Notes: a model not told the origin generated them from the sequence alone. Shown: positions 1 to 9,984, counted from the first letter of the stretch. The stretch is 10,183 bases of DNA from Candidatus Aquicultor primus (GCA_001767575.1 MELI01000109.1:1-10183); one strand, 5' to 3'. Numbers and translations are program-made.

Positions 1-704
1 ACCGCGATCAAATGGCAGCCGAGGGACTTGTTCCTTTTGAGGTAAGAGTCCAAGAGACCGACTTACTGATTTGTGCGACCGACAACTTGTCAGCGATAGC
101 TCATGAGCTAGTCATTTATTATCGTGCCCTAATCGAAGAGTTCATCGAGCGGTTTCCGGTTTTCAAGACAAGCTTTGTCCCGATAGAGGTTCCCGGGAAT
201 GCGCCCGACATCATCAAGTCTATGGCTGACGCGGCAAAGTCTGCCGGGGTAGGTCCGATGGCGGCGGTTGCGGGAGCGATTTCCGAATATGTGGGTCGCG
301 CGCTCCTTGAGCATGCAGACGAGGTTATCGTAGAAAACGGCGGTGACATCTTCATCAAGTCGAACAAAGATCGCAAGATGGGTATCTACGCGGGCGAATC
401 TCCTTTGAGCAATCGCTTAGCTGTTGCCGTTAAGGCTGTGGACACCCCGCTGGGGATTTGTACCTCATCCGGGAGCGTTGGGCACTCGACCAGCTTCGGC
501 AAGGCGGACGCCATTGTCATTTTCTCGGCTGACGTTGCGCTTGCTGATGCAGTTGCTACGCGTGTCGGCAATATGGTGCGCACGAAGGAAGACATTGGCA
601 AAGCGATTGATTTTGCGCAGACCGTTCCCGGTGTCGAAGGTGTAATAATTGTGATTGGCGATGGACTCGGCGGCTGGGGGAAATTCGAATTTGTACCGAT
701 TTGA
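1..704 (+). CDS. UPF0280 family protein (COG2122, ApbE superfamily), 5' end cut by the window
   Basis: This is the 3' part of a UPF0280 protein; the first complete codon is at 3. An ATG at 12 is in frame, but the family usually has a Tyr-Arg-rich stretch just before the 'GLV-FEV-V-ETDLLI' segment. Codons 3-11 read Arg-Asp-Gln in the same register, so the real start is probably upstream of the window. Visible family hallmarks, numbered from the ATG at 12, are the ETDLLI strand near residues 15-20, a Gly/Ala-rich 'GVGPMAAVAGAI' segment near 80-91, the 'ENGGDIFI' motif near 108-115 that resembles the ApbE core, and a 'GICTSSGSVGHS' loop near 147-158. The biochemical role is not firmly established. 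As I recall, genomic context has linked COG2122 to homocysteine synthesis in anaerobes and methanogens, and no such partner gene is visible here. The family call is firm and the function is open. Confidence 0.88.
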   Translation, partial: RDQMAAEGLVPFEVRVQETDLLICATDNLSAIAHELVIYYRALIEEFIERFPVFKTSFVPIEVPGNAPDIIKSMADAAKSAGVGPMAAVAGAISEYVGRALLEHADEVIVENGGDIFIKSNKDRKMGIYAGESPLSNRLAVAVKAVDTPLGICTSSGSVGHSTSFGKADAIVIFSADVALADAVATRVGNMVRTKEDIGKAIDFAQTVPGVEGVIIVIGDGLGGWGKFEFVPI

Positions 705-707
705 CGA

Positions 708-729
708 CCATAAGCTCAGTTTCTTATGG
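708..729 (+). other. Hairpin just after the UPF0280 stop codon, weak terminator candidate
   Basis: CCATAAG (708-714) and CTTATGG (723-729) form a perfect 7-bp stem with an 8-base loop, starting 3 bases after the stop codon. No run of T follows, so it would be a poor intrinsic terminator. It may instead protect the 3' end of the transcript. Confidence 0.35.
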
Positions 730-864
730 CTTAAAGCATTACTTGAGGTAGATATTGCCACATCCGCAGGGTAGTTCCTTTGTTTAATATTACACTATAG
801 CATTCTCAGGAAAGTACTTATTATTCGTCCCCCAATGGACTGGTATATTGCTCAAACCAATGCC

Positions 865-870
865 TATAAT
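865..870 (+). promoter_or_regulatory. Possible -10 box (TATAAT) upstream of the deacetylase
   Basis: A perfect TATAAT lies at 865-870, in the gap upstream of the deacetylase. The matching -35 is poor: TGGTAT at 841-846, with an 18-base spacer, matches TTGACA at only two positions. If used, transcription would start near 877 and give a leader of about 185 bases before the TTG start at 1062. Confidence 0.3.
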
Positions 871-935
871 AAGAACTAGCAGCCATGGACCGGTTGGTTG
901 ATAAGGCCGACAGGCGCTGTGCGAATCAAAGGTGT

Positions 936-1021
936 CACTTAGAGTAAACGCTTAGTGTATGGCGTCAAAGCTTATTTGGAAGCACGCGATTCATCAATAC
1001 TCAAACCCAAGCAGTATTTGA
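936..1021 (+). promoter_or_regulatory. Candidate structured RNA leader: three hairpins upstream of the deacetylase
   Basis: Three hairpins follow one another. The first pairs CACTTAG (936-942) with CTTAGTG (951-957) through one central T-T mismatch. The second pairs GCGT (962-965) with ACGC (984-987) and, inside it, GCTT (970-973) with AAGC (980-983), with a 4-base bulge and an ATTTGG loop. The third pairs TCAATACT (994-1001) with AGTATTTGA (1013-1021) through one bulged base and has a C/A-rich 11-base loop. TTGG in the second loop could pair with CCAA in the third. A short ACAG-GCG-CTGT hairpin (910-920) lies upstream. The ribosome binding site starts 27 bases after the last stem. I do not see the conserved strings of the c-di-AMP, c-di-GMP or T-box families. 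That this is a regulatory RNA is inference. Confidence 0.35.
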
Positions 1022-1061
1022 AGGACATAACCTGCTGTGATTGGCATGGGAGGGAGGCTCT

Positions 1062-2147
1062 TTGGAGGATATCAGAACTCCTGAGACAAGCAAGCCCCAA
1101 CGGCGTGTCGGCATCAGATGGAACTACAAACGAATTGCAGTAGCCCTCGCCGTTGTTATTTTTGCGGTAAGCCTGATTGGCTATGGAACTTATAGCCTGG
1201 CGAAACTCATATTCGCTGGTTCGGGGCCTAAAAGCGTCGCTGAAAAACCTGTGAAAGTCGCTGCGGCGGTCTATGCGGCTCCGTCTTCTACGACAACGAC
1301 AACGGAGCCCAAACATATCAAATACACGGTTAAGGAAGGCGATAGTTATTATCTCATCGCATTGGAGTATTCCACTACCATCGAGGAGATCAAGAAGCTC
1401 AATCGTGTTTCAGATGACGATAATGACCTGAAGATTGGCATGGTTCTTAAGGTTCCGGTCAAAGAGCTACCTCCCGAGGAGGCGGCAAAGGCTCAAGTTC
1501 AGGATGAGACAGCTGCCTCGGCAGGACAACCCGCGATGAAAGCCTCCGCAAAAGAACTTTTTAAAGGTCCGGTAGACAAAAAGCGAGTAGCACTTACATT
1601 CGATGCCGGAGAAGCGAGTGAGGCCACACCGCGAATTCTTGATGCCCTGAAAGATGCCAAAGTCAAAGGAACCTTTTTCCTTACGGGCAAATGGATTGAG
1701 GAAAACGCGGAGCTGACTAAAAAAATTGTAAGCGAGGGTCACAGCGTGGGAAATCATTCATATTCGCATGTCGATTTTACCAAGCAGACCGATAATGAGA
1801 TAGTCTACCAGCTAAGTAAAGCCGATGAGTTGCTGATGAGTTTGACGAAAACGAGCATGAAGCCGATTTTCAGACCTCCGTACGGGGCTCGTGACGGCAG
1901 GGTCTTAAGAGTCGCCGCAAGGGCAGGCTATACCTCGATCTATTGGACTGTCGATTCTCTGGACTGGAAGCAGGGGATGAAGCCGGAGCAGGTGAAGAAT
2001 AGGACACTCGCGGGGCTTACGAATGGCTCGGTAGTGCTTATGCATTGCGGCAGCAGCCAGACTGCGGAGATTCTGCCCGGGCTTATTAAAGATATCGAGA
2101 GCAGGGGATACGAGTTGGTCACAGTCCCGCAGCTCTTCGAGCAATAA
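1062..2147 (+). CDS. Membrane-anchored LysM/NodB polysaccharide (peptidoglycan) deacetylase, CE4 family
   Basis: Predicted carbohydrate esterase family 4 enzyme that removes acetyl groups from cell-wall glycans outside the membrane. I chose TTG at 1062 because a GGGAGGGAGG purine tract (1048-1057) sits directly upstream. An in-frame TTG at 1041 would add seven residues but has no ribosome binding site. The 361-residue product has a basic N-terminus, one transmembrane helix (about 24-45), a Ser/Thr/Pro-rich linker, a LysM domain (about 85-131, 'YTVKEGDSYYLIA') that should bind peptidoglycan, a charged linker, and a NodB domain (about 174-348). CE4 motifs are TFDAG (181 is the catalytic-type Asp), H-x3-H (232 and 236), RPPYG (271-275), DSLDW and an L-x-H (His 328). 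The second Asp of the usual TFDD is Ala here, a variant I believe occurs in other CE4 proteins. It probably has its own transcript, given the long gaps on both sides. Confidence 0.9.
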   Translation: MEDIRTPETSKPQRRVGIRWNYKRIAVALAVVIFAVSLIGYGTYSLAKLIFAGSGPKSVAEKPVKVAAAVYAAPSSTTTTTEPKHIKYTVKEGDSYYLIALEYSTTIEEIKKLNRVSDDDNDLKIGMVLKVPVKELPPEEAAKAQVQDETAASAGQPAMKASAKELFKGPVDKKRVALTFDAGEASEATPRILDALKDAKVKGTFFLTGKWIEENAELTKKIVSEGHSVGNHSYSHVDFTKQTDNEIVYQLSKADELLMSLTKTSMKPIFRPPYGARDGRVLRVAARAGYTSIYWTVDSLDWKQGMKPEQVKNRTLAGLTNGSVVLMHCGSSQTAEILPGLIKDIESRGYELVTVPQLFEQ

Positions 2148-2153
2148 GTACTC

Positions 2154-2170
2154 TCGCTTGAGCGAAGCGA
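2154..2170 (+). other. Small hairpin after the deacetylase gene
   Basis: TCGCTT (2154-2159) and AAGCGA (2165-2170) form a 6-bp stem with a 5-base loop, starting 7 bases after the deacetylase stop. No T-run follows directly, so terminator function is doubtful. Confidence 0.3.
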
Positions 2171-2333
2171 TGATCGATTTCGAGCTATGATTTGGAGCAT
2201 TCTTGTTGGTTTTAGGTTGTTGCTCGACCCCCGCCTGCTCCCTCTATGCAAAGTCCATGAGCTGATTTATCCTAATACTATCCTGGGTTGCGTGTCGCGG
2301 CGCGTTAGCTCGGAAGCCGCAGCCATTGATTAA

Positions 2334-5154
<2,821 letters not shown>

Positions 5155-5185
5155 AGGCTTTTATAATTCAGGAGGTTGTCGATAT

Positions 5186-5470
5186 ATGGCCATTAGCGAA
5201 AAGGATGTTAAACATGTTGCGTGGCTGGCCAGGCTCGCGCTAAGCGATACCGAAGTCGAAAGATTCGCCAAGCAACTCGATGTTATTTTGGAGCACGCGG
5301 GTAAAATCGCGGAGCTCGACACTAAAGATGTCCAGCCTACGGCGCACGCCATCCCGTTGAAGAATGTCCTGCGGGAGGATAAGGTCGGCCGGTGTCTGGC
5401 GCCGGAAGTCGCGCTCGCTAACGCGCCGCACCAGGAAGACCAGGCGTTTGTCGTGCCGAGAATTGTCTAG
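5186..5470 (+). CDS. gatC: Aspartyl/glutamyl-tRNA amidotransferase subunit C
   Basis: Small subunit (94 residues, normal for the family) that wraps around GatA and GatB and stabilises the GatCAB complex in the cytoplasm. The N-terminal 'ISEKDVKHVAWLARLALSDTE' helix and the middle 'LDTKDVQPTAHAIPLKNVLREDKV' segment are typical of GatC. The C-terminus 'FVVPRIV' is the conserved end that packs on the partner subunits. AGGAGG (5170-5175) lies 10 bases before the ATG, a strong site with slightly long spacing. It is the first of the amidotransferase genes, 31 bases after the protease gene, and probably cotranscribed with ligA and gatA. Confidence 0.96.
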   Translation: MAISEKDVKHVAWLARLALSDTEVERFAKQLDVILEHAGKIAELDTKDVQPTAHAIPLKNVLREDKVGRCLAPEVALANAPHQEDQAFVVPRIV

Positions 5471-5474
5471 GCAC

Positions 5475-5506
5475 TAATCGGCTGGAAGCCGGGGACTTTG
5501 CGATTA
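5475..5506 (+). other. Alternative hairpins between gatC and gatA
   Basis: In the 54-base gatC-gatA spacer, TAATCG (5475-5480) can pair with CGATTA (5501-5506), or CGGCT (5479-5483) can pair with AGCCG (5487-5491). The two pairings share bases 5479-5480 on the left arm. GGAGG of the gatA ribosome binding site (5516-5520) lies just outside. No T-run follows, so this is not a terminator. It may tune or punctuate the message; function is speculative. Confidence 0.25.
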
Positions 5507-5524
5507 AATAAAAGCGGAGGCTAA

Positions 5525-6979
5525 ATGAAACTTTTTGAACTTACCATCCACGAACTTCATGAGAAGCTCGTTTCAAAAGAGATAAGCGCGAAAGAGCTTG
5601 CCGAGAGCGTCTTTTCGCGCATCGACGATGTCGAGGAGCGCGTCAAATCGTACATAACCGTCACGCGGGACGAAGCGTTTGCCAAGGCAGATGAAATAGA
5701 CAAAAAAATCGCAAGTGGTGAGAGGATAGGCCCGCTGGCCGGAATCCCTACTGCGATAAAAGACGTCATGAACACGGAGGGGATTCGCACGACGTGCGGG
5801 TCGAAGATCCTCGACAATTATATCCCCGTTTATACTTCCACTGCTGTCAAGAACCTGCTCGAAGAAGGTATCGTGATGACCGGCAAGACCAATATGGACG
5901 AGTTCGCCATGGGTTCTTCGACCGAGAACTCGGGGTTCTTCGTGACCCGCAACCCGTGGGACTTGGAGAGGGTTCCGGGCGGTTCAAGCGGCGGCTCGGC
6001 CTCGGTCGTCGCGGCCGATGAGGCGATATTTTCACTAGGGTCCGATACCGGGGGGTCGATTAGGCAACCGGCTGCGCTCTGCGGCATCGTGGGTATGAAG
6101 CCGACTTATGGTCTGGTCTCGAGGTTCGGACTTATCGCGTTTGCTTCGTCTCTCGACCAGATTGGGCCGTTCACCAAGGATGTCACGGACTGCGCGATAG
6201 TCCTCAACCACCTTATCGGCCACGACATCAACGACTCGACATCGGTCAAGATAGACAAGCCCGATTATACGAAAGCTCTCGTCAATGATTTGAACGGGAT
6301 AACGATAGGCGTTCCGAAAGAGCTGATGGCGGAGGGAATCGACCCGAAGATAAAAGCGGTCATTGAGAACGCCCTGAAGCTCCTGGAGGACAATGGCGCG
6401 GTCGTCGCCGAGACTTCCTTGCCCAATATCGAGCACTCCCTGTCGGCATATTATATTATCGCTCCGGCCGAGGCCAGCTCCAACTTGGCCAGGTTCGACG
6501 GAGTGCGCTATGGATACCGCGTTCCCGATGCCGAGGACCTCATCGACATGTACATGCGCACGCGCGCCGAGGGTTTCGGCGATGAGGTGAAGCGGCGGAT
6601 AATGCTCGGCACCTATGCGTTGAGCGCGGGGTACTATGACGCTTACTACGGCCAGGCGCAGAAGGTGAGGACGCTTATCATGGACGACTTCAACCGGGCC
6701 TTCGCCGATTATGACGTGCTGGTCTCGCCGACCACGCCGACGACCGCGTTCAAGATTGGCGAGAAGGTCGACGACCCGCTCGCGATGTATCTCTCCGATA
6801 TCTGCACGATACCGGTGAACCTGGCGGGACTTCCCGGCATATCGGTGCCGTGCGGCACGGTTGACGGTCTCCCGGTCGGCCTGCAAGTAATAGGGAAGAC
6901 GCTCGGTGAAGAGATGATGTTGCGGGTAGCCTATAGCTTCGAGCAGAGCTTCGGGTGGAGTGAAAAACCCAAGCTGTAG
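5525..6979 (+). CDS. gatA: Aspartyl/glutamyl-tRNA amidotransferase subunit A (amidase)
   Basis: Glutaminase subunit of GatCAB: it releases ammonia from glutamine, which is channelled to GatB to amidate Glu-tRNA(Gln) and/or Asp-tRNA(Asn). At 484 residues it has the normal length. The amidase-signature catalytic triad is intact: Lys79 in 'GIPTAIKD', cis-Ser154 in 'PGGSSGGSA' and Ser178 in '[13 protein letters not shown]', matching the numbering of well-studied GatA enzymes. The C-terminal '[16 protein letters not shown]' and '[10 protein letters not shown]' segments are also typical. GGAGG at 5516-5520 is 4 bases before the ATG. The gene follows gatC by 54 bases. gatB follows only after a 183-base gap that contains a possible terminator. 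Confidence 0.98.
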   Translation: MKLFELTIHELHEKLVSKEISAKELAESVFSRIDDVEERVKSYITVTRDEAFAKADEIDKKIASGERIGPLAGIPTAIKDVMNTEGIRTTCGSKILDNYIPVYTSTAVKNLLEEGIVMTGKTNMDEFAMGSSTENSGFFVTRNPWDLERVPGGSSGGSASVVAADEAIFSLGSDTGGSIRQPAALCGIVGMKPTYGLVSRFGLIAFASSLDQIGPFTKDVTDCAIVLNHLIGHDINDSTSVKIDKPDYTKALVNDLNGITIGVPKELMAEGIDPKIKAVIENALKLLEDNGAVVAETSLPNIEHSLSAYYIIAPAEASSNLARFDGVRYGYRVPDAEDLIDMYMRTRAEGFGDEVKRRIMLGTYALSAGYYDAYYGQAQKVRTLIMDDFNRAFADYDVLVSPTTPTTAFKIGEKVDDPLAMYLSDICTIPVNLAGLPGISVPCGTVDGLPVGLQVIGKTLGEEMMLRVAYSFEQSFGWSEKPKL

Positions 6980-7047
6980 GTCAATGGCTAGAGCGTGGTG
7001 TAAAGTCGTCAATGAGCGATAAAATTCAGGCTTACAATCAGAGATAA

Positions 7048-7071
7048 AACGTAAGTGTTTGCGTTGTTTTT
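7048..7071 (+). terminator. Candidate intrinsic terminator or attenuator between gatA and gatB
   Basis: AACGTAA (7048-7054) pairs with TTGCGTT (7059-7065) as a 7-bp stem with one G-U wobble and a 4-base loop, and a T5 run follows after one G (7067-7071). The geometry fits an intrinsic terminator, but the stem is AT-rich and weak. It would end or reduce transcription coming from gatA. Confidence 0.4.
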
Positions 7072-7093
7072 CAGGGCTAAAGCCCTGAGCTAC
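7071..7093 (-). repeat. REP-like palindrome with GTAG head between gatA and gatB
   Basis: A perfect palindrome with arms TCAGGGCT (7071-7078) and AGCCCTGA (7081-7088), separated by AA. Read on the minus strand, the tetranucleotide GTAG (7093-7090) comes just before the hairpin. This order, GTAG followed by a GC-rich hairpin, is the known layout of REP sequences mobilised by REP-associated tyrosine transposases (RAYT, IS200/IS605 relatives). There is one copy in this window and no transposase gene. The hairpin is seen; membership of a dispersed REP family is inferred. Confidence 0.5.
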
Positions 7094-7162
7094 GAGAGCA
7101 ATAAATATATTGATAACTAACGACTGATTATTGAAAGCTTAAGAATAAGATAGGTGAAATAT

Positions 7163-8608
7163 ATGGAATATGAAAGTGTAATCGGCTTAGAGATACATGT
7201 CGAGCTGGACACCGAGAGCAAGATGTTTTGCAGTTGCAGCACCCGTTTTGGAGAGGCACCCAATACGCAGACCTGCCCGGTCTGCCTCGGCATGCCCGGC
7301 TCGTTGCCGGTTCCGAACAAAAAAGCAGTGGAATACGTTATCAGAACGGGTTTGGCGATATTCTGTGACATCTCCCTTTTCAGCCAGTTCCACCGAAAGA
7401 ACTACTTCTATCCCGACATGCCGAAGAACTATCAGATATCTCAGTATGACATTCCCCTCTGTATCGATGGGCACGTCGATTTGGAGATGGAGGACTACGC
7501 GACAACGATAGGGGTAACCCGGATTCACCTCGAAGAGGATACCGGCAAGCTGCTCCATATCGGCGGCGCCGGCAGGATAGCGGGCGCGGACTATAGCCAG
7601 GTAGATTTCAACCGGGCGGGAGTCCCGTTGATGGAGATAGTCTCGGAGCCGGATATTCGCACTCCGGAAGAGGCAAAGACGTACGCGCAAAAGATTCGCG
7701 CGATTCTGGTCTCGCTCGGAGTTTCCGACTGCAATATGGACCAGGGCTCGATGCGGGTCGACGCCAATATCTCACTTCGTCCCGTTGGCCGGGAGGAGTT
7801 CGGCGTCAAAGCCGAGCTTAAGAACCTCAATTCGTTCCGATCGCTCCAGCGGGGGCTCGCATACGAGATAGAGCGCCAGACAAAAGCCCTTCAGAGCGGG
7901 GAGGCCATAGTCCAGGAGACGCGGCACTGGGATGAGACCAAGAACACGACGAGTACGCTCAGGACCAAGGAGTACGCGCACGATTATCGCTACTTCCCCG
8001 ACCCCGATCTGGTGCCGATGGAATTCGACCCGGAGTGGATCGAGGGGTTGCGCGCGGAGTTGCCCGAGTTGCCCGATGAGCGCAGGGAGCGCTATATGAA
8101 GGACTTCGGACTGCCCGCTCACGACGCGAACCTTCTCGTCGAGACCAAAGCGACAGGTGATTTCTTCGAGGCAGCCGTCGCCCTGTATAGCGGCGATGCC
8201 AAAATTATGAGCAACTGGATACTCGGGGACTTGACCTATTATCTGAATGCCGAGAATGTCGAGATAGATGCCGGCGAGGTCAAGCCCGCGCACCTCGTCG
8301 AGATGGTCGATCTGATAGACGATGGCACCATCAGCGGCAAGATAGCGAAAGAGATTATTTCGGAGATGTTTAAGACCGGTAAAATGCCCAAGGCCATAGT
8401 CGAAGAGAAGGGCATGACTCAGATAAGCGGCCAGGACGAGATAGCGAAGATAGTAGATGATGTCATCGCGCAAAATCCCGATGCGGTCCAAGAATTTCAC
8501 GATGGCAAGGAGCGCGCCTTTGGCTTCTTGGTCGGCCAGGCGATGCGCTTGACCAAGGGGCGCGGCAACCCGCAGCTTATCAATAAGCTTCTGAAGGAAA
8601 AATTGTAG
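7163..8608 (+). CDS. gatB: Aspartyl/glutamyl-tRNA amidotransferase subunit B
   Basis: Subunit that binds the misacylated tRNA, activates the Glu or Asp side chain with ATP and adds ammonia delivered from GatA. I chose ATG 7163 (481 residues) because it gives the conserved start 'MEYESVIGLEIHVEL' and has AGGTGA (7152-7157) upstream. A GTG at 7154 would add three residues. The catalytic domain (about 1-290) shows the zinc-site cysteines C23, C25, C38 and C41, the 'FYPDMPKNYQISQYD' block, 'HLEEDTGK' and the family signature 'DFNRAGVPLMEIVSEPD'. The helical linker and YqeY-like C-terminal tail (about 330-481), which contacts tRNA, are complete and end in 'GRGNPQLINKLLKEKL'. It is separated from gatA by 183 bases, an unusual distance for these genes. 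Confidence 0.98.
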   Translation: MEYESVIGLEIHVELDTESKMFCSCSTRFGEAPNTQTCPVCLGMPGSLPVPNKKAVEYVIRTGLAIFCDISLFSQFHRKNYFYPDMPKNYQISQYDIPLCIDGHVDLEMEDYATTIGVTRIHLEEDTGKLLHIGGAGRIAGADYSQVDFNRAGVPLMEIVSEPDIRTPEEAKTYAQKIRAILVSLGVSDCNMDQGSMRVDANISLRPVGREEFGVKAELKNLNSFRSLQRGLAYEIERQTKALQSGEAIVQETRHWDETKNTTSTLRTKEYAHDYRYFPDPDLVPMEFDPEWIEGLRAELPELPDERRERYMKDFGLPAHDANLLVETKATGDFFEAAVALYSGDAKIMSNWILGDLTYYLNAENVEIDAGEVKPAHLVEMVDLIDDGTISGKIAKEIISEMFKTGKMPKAIVEEKGMTQISGQDEIAKIVDDVIAQNPDAVQEFHDGKERAFGFLVGQAMRLTKGRGNPQLINKLLKEKL

Positions 8609-8667
8609 TATTTATAGCTTTTCCAGCTAAAACAGATACTTAGCCATAGTGTAATAAGCGATTTACC

Positions 8668-8697
8668 TTGCCTTAACCCTTATTTTTCCTCTAAAAT
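8668..8697 (+). promoter_or_regulatory. Candidate sigma-70-type promoter for the homocitrate synthase operon
   Basis: TTGCCT (8668-8673) and TAAAAT (8692-8697) are separated by 18 bases, with four and five matches to the consensus -35 and -10 hexamers. A start near 8704 would leave a leader of about 72 bases before the TTG at 8776. The surrounding 8609-8775 gap is distinctly AT-rich compared with the genes on both sides. A weak 5-bp hairpin at 8615-8629 just after gatB has no T-run. Confidence 0.45.
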
Positions 8698-8775
8698 AGT
8701 AATCTACGATTATGTACTATCGTGAATCCAGATAGTTTATATCTTGTTATAGGCACCGAAAGTGGAGGTATTGCA

Positions 8776-9984
8776 TTGACCGATTCTATGTTAGAGAACT
8801 TTGATTTAAGAAGCCCGTTCTCACATATCAATCCTGAAGATATCAGGATAGATGATACAACCTTGCGTGACGGCGAGCAAACGGCGGGAGTCGTCTTCTC
8901 CAACCATGAGAAGATTAGAATTGCCCAGTTGTTGGATGAGATAGGTGTCCATCAAATAGAGGCCGGAATCCCGGCGATGGGCGGCGACGAAAAAGCGGTA
9001 ATAAAAGAGATTGCGAGTCTCGGCTTGCGCTCGAGCATTCTGGGATGGAACCGGGCGGTTATTCCCGATATTCAGCACTCTATAGATTGCGGTGTCGATG
9101 CCGTGGCGATATCGATTGCCACCTCCGATATCCACATTAAATATAAGCTCAAGAAAGACCGGGCATGGGTCGTCAATAGCGTCGTGGAGAGCGTAAAGTT
9201 CGCCAAGGAAAACGGCTTGTATGTCTCGGTCAACGCCGAGGACGGCTCCCGGACCGATATCGGTTTTCTTATCGAGTTCGGCAATGCCGCAAAAGAAGCC
9301 GGCGCGGACCGCATCCGGTTCTGCGACACCATCGGCGTCATGGACCCCTTCAGCACTTTCCAGATAATCAGGGATTTTAAGGAATCGGTCGGCACCGACG
9401 TCGAGATGCATACGCATAACGATTTCGGGATGGCTACCGCTAACGCTTTGGCGGGAGTAAAAGCCGGTGCGAACTGGATAAACACTACGGTCAACGGTCT
9501 CGGTGAGCGCGCGGGGAACGCGGCGCTCGAAGAGATCATCATGGCGATGAAATACCTCGGTCACATCGAACTTGGCTTCAAGACGGAGATGTTCCGAGAG
9601 CTCTCCGAGTATGTCGCGAGGGCGTCGGCGCGGACTATCCCGATATGGAAAGCGATTGTCGGCACCAACGTCTTTGCCCACGAATCGGGCATTCACGCGG
9701 ATGGAGTCATAAAGAACCCGAAAACCTACGAGGTGTTTGCACCCGAAGCGGTCGGCCTCGAGCGCCAGCTGGTCATCGGGAAGCACTCCGGTTCGGCTTC
9801 GATAGTTCAGAAGTTCAGGGAGTTCGGGGTAGAGATAGACCAGGATGCGGCTCAGGAGGTTTTGACAGCAGTCAGGAGCGCGTCGGTTGAACTAAAGCGT
9901 TCGTTGTTCGAAAAAGAACTAGTATACCTATACCAGGATTACCTGCGCAAACATGGAAAGGAGCCGTACGAGGCTTGTGAGTAA
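8776..9984 (+). CDS. Homocitrate synthase-type enzyme, NifV-like (2-isopropylmalate synthase superfamily)
   Basis: Predicted to condense acetyl-CoA with 2-oxoglutarate to homocitrate. I chose TTG 8776 because GGAGG (8764-8768) sits 7 bases upstream. A GTG at 8722 would add 18 residues that do not look conserved and has no ribosome binding site. The 402-residue product is a DRE-TIM barrel with 'DDTTLRDGEQTAGVVF' (Arg31, Asp32, Glu34), the metal-binding H-x-H (His212, His214) in 'HTHNDFGMATAN', 'NTTVNGLGERAGNAALEE' (237-253) and 'HESGIHADG' (302-310). The NDFG-ATAN form and the TAGV-F start resemble NifV more than LeuA (HCHNDLG). It lacks the roughly 120-residue regulatory domain of LeuA, so leucine feedback is not expected. 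It overlaps a dehydratase gene by 8 bases. Substrate choice, including 2-isopropylmalate or citramalate synthesis, is inferred from motifs only. Confidence 0.85.
   Translation: MTDSMLENFDLRSPFSHINPEDIRIDDTTLRDGEQTAGVVFSNHEKIRIAQLLDEIGVHQIEAGIPAMGGDEKAVIKEIASLGLRSSILGWNRAVIPDIQHSIDCGVDAVAISIATSDIHIKYKLKKDRAWVVNSVVESVKFAKENGLYVSVNAEDGSRTDIGFLIEFGNAAKEAGADRIRFCDTIGVMDPFSTFQIIRDFKESVGTDVEMHTHNDFGMATANALAGVKAGANWINTTVNGLGERAGNAALEEIIMAMKYLGHIELGFKTEMFRELSEYVARASARTIPIWKAIVGTNVFAHESGIHADGVIKNPKTYEVFAPEAVGLERQLVIGKHSGSASIVQKFREFGVEIDQDAAQEVLTAVRSASVELKRSLFEKELVYLYQDYLRKHGKEPYEACE

Larger units (their letters stand above)
705..1061. other. Non-coding gap of about 357 bases between the UPF0280 and deacetylase genes
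   Basis: No credible coding frame with a ribosome binding site is seen on either strand. The gap contains the hairpin at 708-729, an AT-rich stretch around 780-830, the TATAAT at 865-870 and the hairpin cluster at 910-1021. A loosely repeated motif, CCAATGGACTGGT (833-845) and CCATGGACCGGT (893-904), flanks the -10 box; this may be chance. Confidence 0.6.

Noticed and set aside
936..1021. Leader hairpins as a c-di-GMP-I (GEMM) or c-di-AMP (ydaO) riboswitch
   Set aside because: GTCAAAGC at 964-971 recalls the GCAAAGC box of GEMM, but the GNRA tetraloop and the GGGCAAACC and GGTAGC segments are absent. The GGGGTGAAT string of ydaO is also absent. A covariance search is needed before naming a class.
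5162..5167. Perfect TATAAT just before gatC
   Set aside because: No acceptable -35 lies 16-18 bases upstream, and a start near 5174 would fall within the gatC ribosome binding site at 5170-5175. It is probably a chance AT-rich match.
6035..7012. Long open frame on the minus strand opposite gatA (about 325 codons)
   Set aside because: It is the antisense shadow of a fully conserved gatA. The translation is rich in Arg and His and shows no known domain.
7041..7100. CRISPR array or insertion sequence in the gatA-gatB gap
   Set aside because: There is only one palindrome, no regularly spaced repeats, no transposase frame and no second inverted end.
8821..9786. Long open frame on the minus strand opposite the homocitrate synthase gene (about 321 codons), and a similar one opposite gatB (7772-8500)
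   Set aside because: Both are mirror frames of conserved genes with biased third positions. No ribosome binding site or recognisable motif supports them.
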